Origin: Paenibacillus sp. DMB20
Lineage (GTDB): Bacteria; Bacillota; Bacilli; Paenibacillales; Paenibacillaceae
NCBI RefSeq assembly: GCF_000987955.1
Contig: NZ_LAZU01000008.1
Coordinates: 31,582-95,581, forward strand
Direction of reading: 5' to 3'
DNA length: 64,000 nt
Shown here: positions 9,686 through 18,456 of the stretch, piece by piece
Numbering within the stretch: the first letter of the stretch is position 1
Layout of the letters: each line of letters opens with the position of its first letter
Translations under genes and position numbers: made by a program
The notes under the pieces: model-generated
The model's database searches: none
What the model was told of the DNA's origin: nothing
The model's input: the letters and a program-made list of their open reading frames with translations, nothing else

Positions 9686-10450
9686 ATGACGAAGCCCGGC
9701 GTACTGGTGATCAGTCACGGCTCAAGGGAGCGGCTATGGGTTTCCCTGGTGGATGAGGCCGTGCGCGAGCTCACCGCCAGAATGGATCTACCGGTAGAAG
9801 CCTCTTATCTGGAACTGGTAGAGGGCCGCCTGATTCAAGACGGGATATATGCATTGGAAGACCAGGGTGTCACGGACATGCTGGTTATTCCATTGTTCGT
9901 GTCTTCGGGCAGCACGCATGTGGATGAAATAGCGTACGCTATAGGCGTCAAACCCGAGCCCGACAAGGAGACGGATTTGGAGCCGTTTGAGGTGAAGGCA
10001 CGGGTGCATTTTGGCAGACCGGTCGATGACGATCCGGATATTGCCGCCATGGTATGGGATAAGGTGCGGGGATTATCGAAGGATCCTTCGCGGGAAGTCA
10101 TTCTGCTTGTCGGCCATGGCAGCCGGCATGAGTCGTTTCGGGCCCGCTGGGAGAAGGGGATGAAGTCCCTGGCCCGGCTCGTGGCCGAGGTGAGCGGTAC
10201 GTCCGCGGATGCGGCCCTTCTGAATCCCGGCAATATCCGGGAGAAGGTGGAGGAGTGGAAGGAGCGCGGCTGCGAGGTGATCGTGGCTCCGCTTTTTTTA
10301 AGCGAGGGGTATTTCACCGAGAAGGTGATCCCGGACCGGCTGGAGGGGCTCGGCTGCCGTTATTCGGGGCAAACGCTGCTTCCGCATCCGCTGCTCCCGC
10401 AGTGGATGGCGAACCAGGCCCGGGAGCTTCTTGAATCTTTGAAATCATGA
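9686..10450 (+). CDS. CbiX/SirB-type sirohydrochlorin chelatase-like protein
   Basis: A 254-residue protein with two CbiX-type halves: the first starts LVISHGSRERLW, the second LLVGHGSRHESF near residue 145. The two HGSR motifs carry the metal-site histidines of the class II chelatase family, which insert Fe2+ or Co2+ into sirohydrochlorin. Family length is about 250-260 for the two-domain form. It starts 2 bases after the expected yerC stop, suggesting co-transcription. No other siroheme or cobalamin genes are in the window, so the metal cannot be assigned. Confidence 0.85.
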   Translation: MTKPGVLVISHGSRERLWVSLVDEAVRELTARMDLPVEASYLELVEGRLIQDGIYALEDQGVTDMLVIPLFVSSGSTHVDEIAYAIGVKPEPDKETDLEPFEVKARVHFGRPVDDDPDIAAMVWDKVRGLSKDPSREVILLVGHGSRHESFRARWEKGMKSLARLVAEVSGTSADAALLNPGNIREKVEEWKERGCEVIVAPLFLSEGYFTEKVIPDRLEGLGCRYSGQTLLPHPLLPQWMANQARELLESLKS

Positions 10451-10469
10451 ATACAGGTGGCGTATCGTA

Positions 10470-11351
10470 ATGAGAAGAGCACGTTTAATTTATAACCCCA
10501 CCTCCGGGCGGGAGGAAATGAAGCGCCGTTTGGCCGATGTGCTGCAGCGGCTGGACAGCGCGGGCATCGAGGCCTCCTGCCATGCGACGACCGGCGAGGG
10601 GGATGCAGCGCGCGAGGCCGCGGAGGCCGTGGACCGGGGGTATGACCTGATTATCGCCGCCGGGGGCGACGGTACCCTGAATGAGGTCGTGAACGGGATG
10701 GCGGAGAAGGAGAACCTTCCTCCGCTGGGCGTGTTCCCGGTGGGAACGACCAATGATTTTGCCCGGGCGCTCGGCATCTCGAAGAACTGGGAAGAATACT
10801 GCGATCTGGTGATTCGCGGCGAGACCCGGCCGATTGACGTGGGGAAGGCCAATGACCGCTACTTCATAAATATTGCGGGCGGCGGCACGCTGACGGAGCT
10901 TACTTATGAGGTACCGAGCAGACTCAAGACGATGATCGGCCAACTGGCGTATTATTTGAAGGGCCTGGAGAAAATGGTCAGCCTGGCGCCGCAGGAGCTC
11001 ATCATCAATGCGAGCGGGCAGGATGCGATTCATGACGAGTTCATGGTATTTCTCATTGCCAACAGCAATTCGGTCGGCGGCTTCGAGAGGCTCGCTCCCG
11101 GTGCCAGCATCGACGACGGCCTGTTCGACGTGATCGCGGTGCGTAAATGCAATCTGGCGGAGTTTGTCCGCCTCGTTACCCTTGCTTTGCGCGGGGAGCA
11201 TGTGAACGACAAGAAGGTTATTCACTTCCGGACCGACTATATGGAAGTCGTCTCCCCGGGTCTGGTGCAGCTGAACCTCGACGGCGAGTACGGCGGCGAC
11301 CTGCCGGGAACGTTCCGCATCCTGCCGCAGCATCTGCGTATTTTTGCTTAG
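10470..11351 (+). CDS. dgkB: Diacylglycerol/lipid kinase of the DgkB family
   Basis: A 293-residue member of the DAGK catalytic superfamily. Motifs: IYNPTSG at the N-terminus, the nucleotide loop GGDGTLNEVVNG near residue 66, PVGTTNDFARAL near 89, and a C-terminal beta domain with LNLDGEYGG. In Bacillus, DgkB phosphorylates diacylglycerol released in lipoteichoic acid synthesis, returning it to phospholipid synthesis. Its neighbour there is yefA (rlmCD), as here, which supports the orthology. It lies 19 bases after the chelatase gene. A T-tailed hairpin follows the stop. Confidence 0.9.
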   Translation: MRRARLIYNPTSGREEMKRRLADVLQRLDSAGIEASCHATTGEGDAAREAAEAVDRGYDLIIAAGGDGTLNEVVNGMAEKENLPPLGVFPVGTTNDFARALGISKNWEEYCDLVIRGETRPIDVGKANDRYFINIAGGGTLTELTYEVPSRLKTMIGQLAYYLKGLEKMVSLAPQELIINASGQDAIHDEFMVFLIANSNSVGGFERLAPGASIDDGLFDVIAVRKCNLAEFVRLVTLALRGEHVNDKKVIHFRTDYMEVVSPGLVQLNLDGEYGGDLPGTFRILPQHLRIFA

Positions 11352-11414
11352 AACGCGAAATCAATGGAATATGATAGGAAGCTCCCGTATAATGATGGAT
11401 GGAGCTTGGACGAC

Positions 11415-11437
11415 AGGCTCCCGTCAGGGAGCTTTTT
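11415..11437 (+). terminator. Terminator after dgkB
   Basis: GCTCCC and GGGAGC pair around a 4-nt loop and are followed by TTTTT. Confidence 0.8.
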
Positions 11438-11568
11438 GCGTTGCCGGAGATTTTCGGTGACCATGAAATGAAGATCAGGATGAAAACGAGAATGAAGATG
11501 AAGATTAAAATGCAGATCAGGGAATATTTAAAATAGATCAGAACACGTGAGATGCTGAAGGGAAAGAA

Positions 11569-13308
11569 GTGAACTCCATGAAAAAGAACCGCAGCGGACA
11601 AACGGGACGCCACCGCAGCAAAACGACAGGGGACAGGCTTCAGGCCGGTAAGTCCAAAAACAAAACGGGCGGCAGCCGCAAATCCTCGGCCGACATTGCC
11701 GGACTGCCGGTCGCGAAGAGCGACGTGGTTACCATTGATATTATCGGCATGAACCATGACGGCGAAGGGGTCGGCCGGGCGGAGGGCTATACCCTGTTCG
11801 TTCAGGGCGCGCTGCCCGGCGAAAAAGTCCGGGTGAAGGTGCTGAAGACGAAGAAGCAGTACGGCTACGCGAAGCTGCTGGAGCTGGTACAGGCCAGCCC
11901 GAACCGGATCGCTGCTCCATGCCCAATCTACGACAAATGCGGCGGCTGCCAGCTGCAGCATATGGACTATGCCGCGCAGCTTGCGTGGAAGCGCCAGCTG
12001 GTGGTGGACAACCTGGAACGGATCGGGAAGCTGCGGGTGCAGGGCGGTACGGGTTTGGAAGTTGGAGAAAGTGGTTCTGGTGGGAATGCTGATATGAATG
12101 GTGCAGAGGCGAGTGGGAAAGCGGCGGATTTGAATGCTGGTGCTGATGTGAGCTCGGCTGATGCTATTTTGCGTGCGACAGCCGAAGCATCGGGAGGAGA
12201 AGCTCGGGGAACCTTGCCGGATGATCAGGCTGAAGGGGCTGACCGTAAGGTTCAGGACAACCGAGATACCGACGCTCCCGGCATTATCGTACGTCCTACG
12301 CTCGGCATGAGCGAGCCTTGGCGCTACCGCAACAAGTCCCAGGTACCGATCGGCGTAACCGAGGGCGGGCTGGTCGGCGGCTTTTATGCGCGGGGCAGCC
12401 ACCGGATCGTGGACATGGAGACCTGTCTCATTCAGCATGAACAAAACGATGAAGTGGTGCGCCGGGTGAAGGCCATCGGCCGCAGGCTCGGCATTACGGC
12501 CTACAACGAGGAGACCGGACAAGGCCTGCTGCGTCATGTGGTGGTCAAAATCGGCTTTACCACTGGCGAGATGATGATCGTACTTGTCACCAATGGCGAG
12601 GCCATTCCGCGTGCGGATGAATGGATTGCGGCGATCCGTGAAGAGCTCCCTGCCGTAGTCAGCATCTGCCAGAACGTGAACAAGCGCCAGACGAATGTCA
12701 TCTTCGGCGATGTCACCCGTGTCCTGTGGGGACGCGAGGTCATTCACGATTACATCGGAGACGTAAAGTTTGCTATCTCGGCCCGTTCCTTCTACCAGGT
12801 GAACCCGGCACAGACCGAGGTACTGTACGGAAAGACGGTGGAATATGCGGGCTTAACCGGCAAGGAAACGGTGTTCGATGCCTACTGCGGCATCGGCACG
12901 ATCTCGCTGTTTCTGGCCCAGCACGCCAAGAAGGTGTACGGCGTCGAGATCGTTAAGGAAGCGATTGAGGATGCGCGCTCGAACGCGAAGCTGAACGGCA
13001 TGGACCATGTGGAGTTTGAGGTGGGTGCATCCGAGGATGTGATTCCCCGCTGGAAAGAGCAAGGCATCGAGGCCGACGTCATCGTCGTCGACCCGCCACG
13101 TAAGGGCTGCGATCCGCGCCTCTTGGAGACGATTCTTGAGATGAAGCCGAAGCGGGTGGTGTATGTGAGCTGTAATCCATCTACGCTCGCGAGGGATTTG
13201 AGCGTGTTGGAGGAAGGTGGGTACTCCACGGTTGAAGTTACGCCGGTGGATATGTTCCCGCATACGGTGCATGTGGAATCTGTGGCTTTACTGGTGAGGG
13301 ACGTGTAG
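11569..13308 (+). CDS. rlmCD: 23S rRNA (uracil-5-)-methyltransferase, RlmCD/RumA type
   Basis: A 579-residue SAM-dependent RNA m5U methyltransferase. In order: a basic N-terminal extension, a TRAM domain (about residues 45-115), the Fe-S cysteines CPIYDKCGGC (about 120-130) with the fourth in METCLIQ, the SAM loop FDAYCGIGTISLF (about 436), DPPRKGCDP (about 507) and the catalytic cysteine in YVSCNPSTLARD (about 534). Family length is about 460. The surplus is mostly a Gly/Ala/Ser/Asp-rich insert at nt 12040-12285 (residues 158-240) between the Fe-S region and the next conserved block. The start is probably the GTG with AAGGG upstream; an in-frame ATG lies 9 bases later. Confidence 0.9.
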   Translation: MNSMKKNRSGQTGRHRSKTTGDRLQAGKSKNKTGGSRKSSADIAGLPVAKSDVVTIDIIGMNHDGEGVGRAEGYTLFVQGALPGEKVRVKVLKTKKQYGYAKLLELVQASPNRIAAPCPIYDKCGGCQLQHMDYAAQLAWKRQLVVDNLERIGKLRVQGGTGLEVGESGSGGNADMNGAEASGKAADLNAGADVSSADAILRATAEASGGEARGTLPDDQAEGADRKVQDNRDTDAPGIIVRPTLGMSEPWRYRNKSQVPIGVTEGGLVGGFYARGSHRIVDMETCLIQHEQNDEVVRRVKAIGRRLGITAYNEETGQGLLRHVVVKIGFTTGEMMIVLVTNGEAIPRADEWIAAIREELPAVVSICQNVNKRQTNVIFGDVTRVLWGREVIHDYIGDVKFAISARSFYQVNPAQTEVLYGKTVEYAGLTGKETVFDAYCGIGTISLFLAQHAKKVYGVEIVKEAIEDARSNAKLNGMDHVEFEVGASEDVIPRWKEQGIEADVIVVDPPRKGCDPRLLETILEMKPKRVVYVSCNPSTLARDLSVLEEGGYSTVEVTPVDMFPHTVHVESVALLVRDV

Positions 13309-13389
13309 GCCCCCAATAAACCCATGCTATTCATAATAAACTCGTGCTAATAATTGAATAAAGACGTGATAAAATCCGGGAATGGATAA

Positions 13390-13429
13390 AGGGGAAAACC
13401 CAGAGTCATCAAGCCGTTCCCCTGTTTTT
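13390..13429 (+). terminator. Terminator after rlmCD
   Basis: AGGGGAA and TTCCCCT pair across a 20-nt loop, followed by GTTTTTG. Confidence 0.6.
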
Positions 13430-13563
13430 GTATCAAGACATTATTAAGACTATAATAAAGTTTTGATGGAAAAAGTTGGGTTGAAAATTAAGGATATGAT
13501 ATGCGTAACAAAATAATATACAACTACCTATGGAGGGTAACACCTCAATAATTTGGAGGGTAT

Positions 13564-14268
13564 ATGTTAAAAGAAAATATTTTAATAGATGATATTCCTG
13601 CTATTTTGTGGGGAAACGACAGCACGGAAATATTTATTGCTGTACATGGCAATATGTCTTCAAAATCAGATATTCCGATTCGTATTCTAGCCGAAAAAGT
13701 TGTTCCATTGGGCTATCAAGTGCTCAGTTTTGATTTGCCTGAACACGGCGATAGAAAAAATAGTTCTAAGCTTTGTAAAGTGCAAAACTGCGTTTCTGAT
13801 TTGAAGAAGGCTTTTGAATTTGCACACACGAAATCAAATACTATCAGCCTATGGGCAAATAGTATGGGAGCATATTTTAGCTTGTTAGCTTATAAAGATG
13901 AAGTTTTAAAGCAAAGCCTATTTCTTTCACCTGTTTTAGACATGAGCCGAATGATTCAAAATATGATGAAATGGTTTGATATTACAGAAGAACATCTGTG
14001 CAGAGAAAAAGAAATATCTACACCTATTGGTCAAATCCTATATTGGGATTATTACCAGTATGTTATCAAGAATCCAATTATAAAATGGGATTCTCCAACT
14101 TCAATTTTATATGGAAAAAAAGACGAACTGTGTGAGTATGATGTCATATCAACATTTATCACAAAATTTAATTGCAATCTTGCTGTTTCACATGCTTCCG
14201 AGCATTATTTTCACACAGAAGAAGATTTGACTATTTATGAAAAATGGCTCGAAAAGAATATCTTTTGA
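13564..14268 (+). CDS. Alpha/beta hydrolase (thioesterase/esterase-like)
   Basis: A 234-residue cytoplasmic alpha/beta hydrolase. The nucleophile elbow is ANSMGA (about residue 100), a variant of G-x-S-x-G. An acid candidate lies in LYGKKDELCEY and the catalytic histidine probably in ASEHYFH near the C-terminus. The oxyanion strand reads FIAVHGNMSSKSD. The start has GGAGGG close upstream; a second similar site lies about 25 bases before it. The gene is clearly richer in A+T than rlmCD, suggesting transfer. The substrate cannot be told. Confidence 0.75.
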   Translation: MLKENILIDDIPAILWGNDSTEIFIAVHGNMSSKSDIPIRILAEKVVPLGYQVLSFDLPEHGDRKNSSKLCKVQNCVSDLKKAFEFAHTKSNTISLWANSMGAYFSLLAYKDEVLKQSLFLSPVLDMSRMIQNMMKWFDITEEHLCREKEISTPIGQILYWDYYQYVIKNPIIKWDSPTSILYGKKDELCEYDVISTFITKFNCNLAVSHASEHYFHTEEDLTIYEKWLEKNIF

Positions 14269-14401
14269 TAAGAGCACGCTTAGATATTAGATAATCTGAA
14301 ATCAAGAGACTACGTTTTTAGGTTGACTTCCATGACCTACAGACTTAGCCTCTTTTTTTATCATGTCCATTCTGAAGTTAAACTCTCTTTTGCTAATCAT
14401 T

Positions 14402-14425
14402 AAGGGGCGGCGAACCCCTTTTTTT
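14402..14425 (+). terminator. Rho-independent terminator
   Basis: AAGGGG and CCCCTT pair around a 7-nt loop and are followed by a T run. Confidence 0.75.
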
Positions 14426-14475
14426 ATTCGAATATGATAATAAATAATATTAATTTCGAGCGGATATAAATAGTC

Positions 14476-14779
14476 CTATGCAGTTGGATGATGCAAATGT
14501 GTTGCAAAGTTCAAGTCATTGTTATCGTAAAGCCGCCATTTCAAATAAACAACGATATGATGGTCGGTCTGTACCTTCGAATATCCATTCACCATATTTA
14601 TCAATGTCCTTAATAACCTCAATCTGCTCATCTGCGGTTCGCTTATACCTTCCGGTCTCAGTTCGATGGTGAACGATACTATCCAACTCATACCAAGGAA
14701 TTTTTAATGTCTCAGATAGTCGCTTGGCAAGTGTTGTTTTACCGCTAGCTACAATTCCAATTATGAGAACCTTTTTCAA
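14476..14779 (-). pseudogene. FlaR/adenylate kinase-like P-loop protein, internally deleted
   Basis: From a TTG at 14779 the frame encodes a P-loop kinase N-terminus: LIIGIVASGKTTLAKRL (Walker A), then WYELDSIVHH and EWIFEGTDRPSY. It stops at 14522 after about 85 residues, while the family (FlaR-like DNA topology modulation proteins) is about 170 long. An overlapping phase continues to a stop at 14476 with LYDNNDLNFATH, which could be the original tail. A middle deletion plus frame change is the simplest reading. The tail match is from memory and uncertain. Confidence 0.6.
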
Positions 14780-14963
14780 TTGATTAACACTTCGCTTAAC
14801 AATAAGGGTACGTGTATTTCCTAATTTTTAGTTACAAGCCTGTCAGAATAATTATAATTCATCATAGGGAATCACCAAAGAGGGTTATTTACGTCGATTC
14901 GTTCATTAATGAAGGGCAAGTTAAACCTTCAAGCATGAAGCTGTCAATATCACCCCATCGGAT

Positions 14964-16001
14964 TCATCGCCCACCGGAATTTGCAGACACTTTATCGAAT
15001 AAACTGCGAATGACATTCACCACAAGATCAGGCTCGTCGTGAATGACATAATGGCCGCTTTTCTTCGCTACGATCAACTGACTGTCCGTGGAGATGTTCA
15101 GCATATTGCGCTGTCCGGCCTGCCATATTTCCTCAATTTTCCTGCCACCTTCTGCGGAGATGCCAGCCTTGGACACGTCCGGCATCACGCCACGAGCAAT
15201 GATCTTCACAGGGAGGGATCCTAAATTTTGGTCACGAATCGCATCCTCCGTTGTATGTGCCAAATTTCCTTCCTTTTCCTTCGCTTCGAAGAAACTCGGT
15301 TTCGCAATGACATTGATAAACTGTTCCCGATCTTCCTTCGCAACGAGGCCGTCCAGCAGGAAATCCTTGAACAGTCGAAACCCTCCGGACATTTTCAACA
15401 GCTTTAATATGGATGCCGGCGGATTGCCCTGAAATTTTTCCTGTGAGTAGATGGCCTTCGTGTCTCGCTCGTCGTTTTCGGGTCTGGCGTCAACCAGCAC
15501 CAAGCCGGCGACTTCATCCCGGTAAGTTTGGGCGAACAGCCGGGCATACATGCCGCCCAAGGAATGACCGACAATGATGTAGGGCCCGCCGATCCCCTCT
15601 TTGTCCAATGCGGTATGAATCTCATGTACGATGTTCGCTCCTGTTCGCTCCGTATTGGCTTTCTCGCTCCAAGCATAGCCTGCGCGATCATAGCTTACGA
15701 CGGTAGCGAATTCGGCCAGTTGCTTCGGAATATTTCTCCACGACAAGCTCGTTTCTCCGCTGCCCGCCTCCAGCAGAATTGTCGGTGATCCGGCGCCGAT
15801 TTTGTTAATATGCAGACGATATCCGCCAACATCGACTAGCTTCCCTGGCGGAGGAAAATTCCGCTTCGCTTGCTCGGAGGCGATCCATTCGTAAACGAAC
15901 CCTGATCCGATCGTTAACATAATCAATGACAACACCATCAACAATACGATCTTCCACTTTGCTTTTTTCTTGGGCTTCAAAATTTCGGCTGTAGCATCCA
16001 T
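14964..16001 (-). CDS. Membrane-anchored alpha/beta hydrolase
   Basis: A 345-residue protein with one N-terminal membrane helix (about residues 18-38) after a basic lysine run, then an extracytoplasmic alpha/beta hydrolase domain. The nucleophile elbow GHSLGGMYAR is near residue 145, the oxyanion region is LLEAGSGETSLSW, and the catalytic histidine is probably in KKSGHYVIHDEP near the end. AAAGGAA stands 10 bases before the ATG. It is divergent from a TetR-type gene with a shared palindrome between them, so that repressor probably controls it. The substrate is unknown. Confidence 0.85.
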   Translation of the reverse strand: MDATAEILKPKKKAKWKIVLLMVLSLIMLTIGSGFVYEWIASEQAKRNFPPPGKLVDVGGYRLHINKIGAGSPTILLEAGSGETSLSWRNIPKQLAEFATVVSYDRAGYAWSEKANTERTGANIVHEIHTALDKEGIGGPYIIVGHSLGGMYARLFAQTYRDEVAGLVLVDARPENDERDTKAIYSQEKFQGNPPASILKLLKMSGGFRLFKDFLLDGLVAKEDREQFINVIAKPSFFEAKEKEGNLAHTTEDAIRDQNLGSLPVKIIARGVMPDVSKAGISAEGGRKIEEIWQAGQRNMLNISTDSQLIVAKKSGHYVIHDEPDLVVNVIRSLFDKVSANSGGR

Positions 16002-16036
16002 CTGACGTGTGTTCCTTTCCCGATTTCTTCCCTTTT

Positions 16037-16102
16037 TTAATACATTGTATTAACAAAAATCAATATAGCACATTGTATTAAAAAAAGCAAAGAGTGTATA
16101 AT
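16037..16102. promoter_or_regulatory. TetR operators and tetR promoter
   Basis: TTAATACATTGTATTAA (16037-16053) is a 17-bp palindrome, perfect apart from its central base. A degenerate second copy with an intact right half TTGTATTAA lies at about 16069-16085. The second copy contains a -35 (TTGTAT, 16074-16079), placed 17 bases before a perfect -10 TATAAT (16097-16102). The layout fits a repressor that shuts both its own gene and the divergent hydrolase. Confidence 0.7.
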
Positions 16103-16108
16103 GAACAT

Positions 16109-16711
16109 ATGCCTAAAATTGTAGATCATGAAAAGCAAAGACATGTCGTCGCCGAAGCGGCGCTCAGAGTCATCCGAAGATCGGGACTTGAACATGCCAC
16201 CGTCCGCAATATCGCGGTGGAAGCCGGTTTGTCCGTCGGATCGATGCGTCACTACTTCTCTACACAGGCAGAGCTGTTCGCGTTCTGCATGAATCTTTTT
16301 TTGCGCCGCATCGAGAAGCGGATCGAAACGATGCGTGCCGACGGCCCGGTTTTGTTGGATTTGAAGCGGCTTCTCATGCAGTTTTTGCCTGTGGATGAAG
16401 ATAGAAAAATGGAAATGGAGGTTTGGTTGTCCTTTAACGCGAAAGCATTGATTCATCCTGAGCTGAAAGAGTTGAGCGACGAGATGCAGGACGGCTTGTA
16501 CAAGGCGGTGAGGTTTGTCGTGGATACGCTGCTGGAGTACAAACTGGCGAAGCCGGGGCTGAATACCGAAATGGAAGCGGAAAAATTGTACGCACTGGTC
16601 GACGGACTGGCGATTCACCAGATCGTGCGGCCAGGACGAGTGACAACCGAGCGGTTGGAAGAGATTATCGATCAGCATTTGAATTTATTGTGCGGCGGGA
16701 AAGAAAATTAA
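16109..16711 (+). CDS. TetR/AcrR family transcriptional repressor
   Basis: About 200 residues with a classic N-terminal TetR helix-turn-helix: [19 protein letters not shown] followed by [13 protein letters not shown]. The remaining all-helical domain should bind a ligand and dimerise. I chose ATG 16109 because the predicted transcription start, 7 bases after the TATAAT, falls on that ATG; the message may be leaderless. An in-frame GTG at 16094 would lie inside the promoter and is less likely. Two operator-like palindromes lie upstream. The inducer is unknown. Confidence 0.85.
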   Translation: MPKIVDHEKQRHVVAEAALRVIRRSGLEHATVRNIAVEAGLSVGSMRHYFSTQAELFAFCMNLFLRRIEKRIETMRADGPVLLDLKRLLMQFLPVDEDRKMEMEVWLSFNAKALIHPELKELSDEMQDGLYKAVRFVVDTLLEYKLAKPGLNTEMEAEKLYALVDGLAIHQIVRPGRVTTERLEEIIDQHLNLLCGGKEN

Positions 16712-17133
16712 AACGATCTGTTCGGTTGTCCGTGTGCCGGAACCCTGGTCGTTATTAGATGCCGTTGTTCGGACAAGTTCGTCAGCGTCTTGTGCTTTTG
16801 CAGGAAGCGGAACAAGGCTGTGGCCGCCTGGACGCACGTTACTGCCCCCCAATTATTAGACGTGTCTAACAATTGAAGGTGCAGTTTTTCTATGTTTAAA
16901 ATAGAAAGCGCCAGCATGCTGTGCGTTTTGCCGCCGCCGAAGGCAGTTTTCAGTTGAATAACAGGCTCGCCGTCCTTGCCGCTGACGCTTTAACGCTTGT
17001 AGCAAATTGTCATGGAAGTTTGAAGTAGGTCATCGACTAATTCTATCTGTATCTTATCGATTCCTGTATAGAGGATTTCTTCTAAGTTATATAGCTATTG
17101 TTTTTCTTGAGAAATGCTCGAAACCACAGGTGA
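16712..17133. other. Intergenic region with a defence-ATPase scrap
   Basis: There is no intact gene. The minus strand carries a DUF499-like fragment, listed separately. The stretch at 17000-17133 shows nothing else recognisable. Confidence 0.5.
16860..16990 (-). pseudogene. Fragment of a DUF499-type AAA ATPase
   Basis: On the minus strand, nt 16990 down to about 16910 encodes [20 protein letters not shown] followed by KTHSMLAL. This is the Walker A neighbourhood of DUF499 family ATPases, which often accompany DUF1156 methylases and helicases in anti-phage loci. A stop codon stands directly upstream, and the sequence leaves the family within about 15 codons downstream. No neighbouring gene of such a system remains. 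The match covers only about 30 residues and comes from memory. Confidence 0.5.
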
Positions 17134-17520
17134 ATGAAATCGAAAAAAAATCATTCTCAAATGTTTAATCACAGGCGGTATAGTTATACTGCAAAAGTAA
17201 GAAGAATGTTTACAGATATATTTACATTTGATCGATGCAGAGCATTCTATGACTGGATACCTCTAATAGAATTCTACGGTGCAAACGTAGCAACCTTGGA
17301 AAGACAGATGATATTAAGAAGTTGTATAGGGGCCATAGGAGGAAAGCAATTAGGATTTACTCCGATACCAATATACGACTCCGGAGTTAGTGTGATTGGA
17401 ATGTTTGAGGAAGAATGGGCACCATTTATTAATGAAATACCTGGAAGAAAGAATTACAACCGTGAATGCTGTTGGGTGAACAGAAACAGAACCATAATCG
17501 ATTTGGCTAAACCCTTATAA
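17134..17520 (+). CDS. Hypothetical protein, 128 residues
   Basis: I do not recognise this protein. It begins with a basic stretch (KSKKNHSQMFNHRRYSYTAK), continues through an aromatic-rich middle and ends with CCWVNRNRTIIDLAKPL. There is no signal peptide or membrane helix. An AGGTGA sequence lies 2-8 bases before the ATG, too close to be ideal. The base composition is A+T-rich. It may be the remains of a mobile-element gene, given the fragments around it. Confidence 0.4.
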   Translation: MKSKKNHSQMFNHRRYSYTAKVRRMFTDIFTFDRCRAFYDWIPLIEFYGANVATLERQMILRSCIGAIGGKQLGFTPIPIYDSGVSVIGMFEEEWAPFINEIPGRKNYNRECCWVNRNRTIIDLAKPL

Positions 17521-17629
17521 ATCAAGGCTTTAGCGTGCCGCGGCAGATGCGAACCAAATACGCATACGGTTCATGTGGAGTGCTGTGTGTCGCTCACTAG
17601 GAAGTAGCATATTTGAAGGGAGAATTAAT

Positions 17630-18205
17630 ATGACACAGAGTGAAATCAGCAATAAGGAGTTATCGCCGGAACAACGTGAAGTACTACTCAAAACATTGAA
17701 AGCTCGTTTTGAGAAAAACATGGACCGCCATCAAGGTCTTGAATGGGCTAATGTACAAGCAAAGCTCGAAGCTCATACTGAAAAACTGTGGTCGCTCCAT
17801 GAAATGGAGAGAACCGGCGGCGAACCGGATGTCGTTGGTCATGACCATAAGACGGACGAATACATTTTTTACGATTGTTCAGCAGAAAGTCCTAAGGGAC
17901 GCAGGAGTGTTTGTTACGATCATGAAGCGTTAGAGTCCAGGAAGCAACACAAACCAGAAAATAGCGCTATTCATATGGCGACTGACATGGGCATCGAGCT
18001 TTTAACGGAAGAACAATATCGGGAGCTGCAGAAACTTGGGAATTTCGATTTGAAAACTTCGAGCTGGGTGAAAACGCCTGATAGTATTAGAAAACTCGGC
18101 GGGGCTATCTTTTGCGATCGTCGCTATGACACTGTCTTCGTGTACCACAATGGAGCAGAATCTTACTATGGTGCAAGAGGGTTCCGCGGTTCGCTAAGGG
18201 TCTAA
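17630..18205 (+). CDS. DUF4256 domain-containing protein
   Basis: A 191-residue cytoplasmic protein matching the DUF4256 family: LKARFEKNMDRHQGLEW near the start, then GGEPDVVGHD, YIFYDCSAESPKGRRSVCYD, MGIELLTEEQYRELQ and a C-terminal ARGFRGSLRV. The ATG at 17630 was chosen because GAAGGGAG lies 8 bases upstream; an earlier in-frame ATG at 17573 lacks a site. The function is unknown. A terminator follows about 115 bases after the stop. Confidence 0.85.
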   Translation: MTQSEISNKELSPEQREVLLKTLKARFEKNMDRHQGLEWANVQAKLEAHTEKLWSLHEMERTGGEPDVVGHDHKTDEYIFYDCSAESPKGRRSVCYDHEALESRKQHKPENSAIHMATDMGIELLTEEQYRELQKLGNFDLKTSSWVKTPDSIRKLGGAIFCDRRYDTVFVYHNGAESYYGARGFRGSLRV

Positions 18206-18322
18206 GCAATCGAACACTGTCACATTGGGAGTTTTCTATATTGTGCAATTTACACATGTGGAGTGCTGCCGCTGTTAGTGCGGAAGGACAATTAAATCGG
18301 AGATGTATTGGCGAATTAGAAA

Positions 18323-18349
18323 AGAGGGGGTAGAACCCCTCTTTTTTTA
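18323..18349 (+). terminator. Terminator after the DUF4256 gene
   Basis: AGAGGGG and CCCCTCT pair around a 6-nt loop and are followed by seven T residues. Confidence 0.8.
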
Positions 18350-18456
18350 TGAAATTAGAAAGTATAACCTTTAGAGGTATGCCATCCTTATCTCGCAAAA
18401 AAACTTCCGCTATATGGGGGCTGTCTTCTGAGAAAGTACGTCGATTTCTTATCATA

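Noticed and set aside
11218..12747. 509-codon minus-strand frame
   Set aside because: It lies antisense to dgkB and rlmCD, has no family resemblance or binding site, and reflects high G+C codon use of the true genes.
17520..17610. Possible group II intron domain V remnant (ACGGTTC-like text)
   Set aside because: The stem pairing of domain V could not be formed and no reverse transcriptase is nearby.
18105..18455. Minus-strand 116-codon frame
   Set aside because: It overlaps the DUF4256 gene and its terminator and has no ribosome binding site, though its first 40 residues look protein-like.
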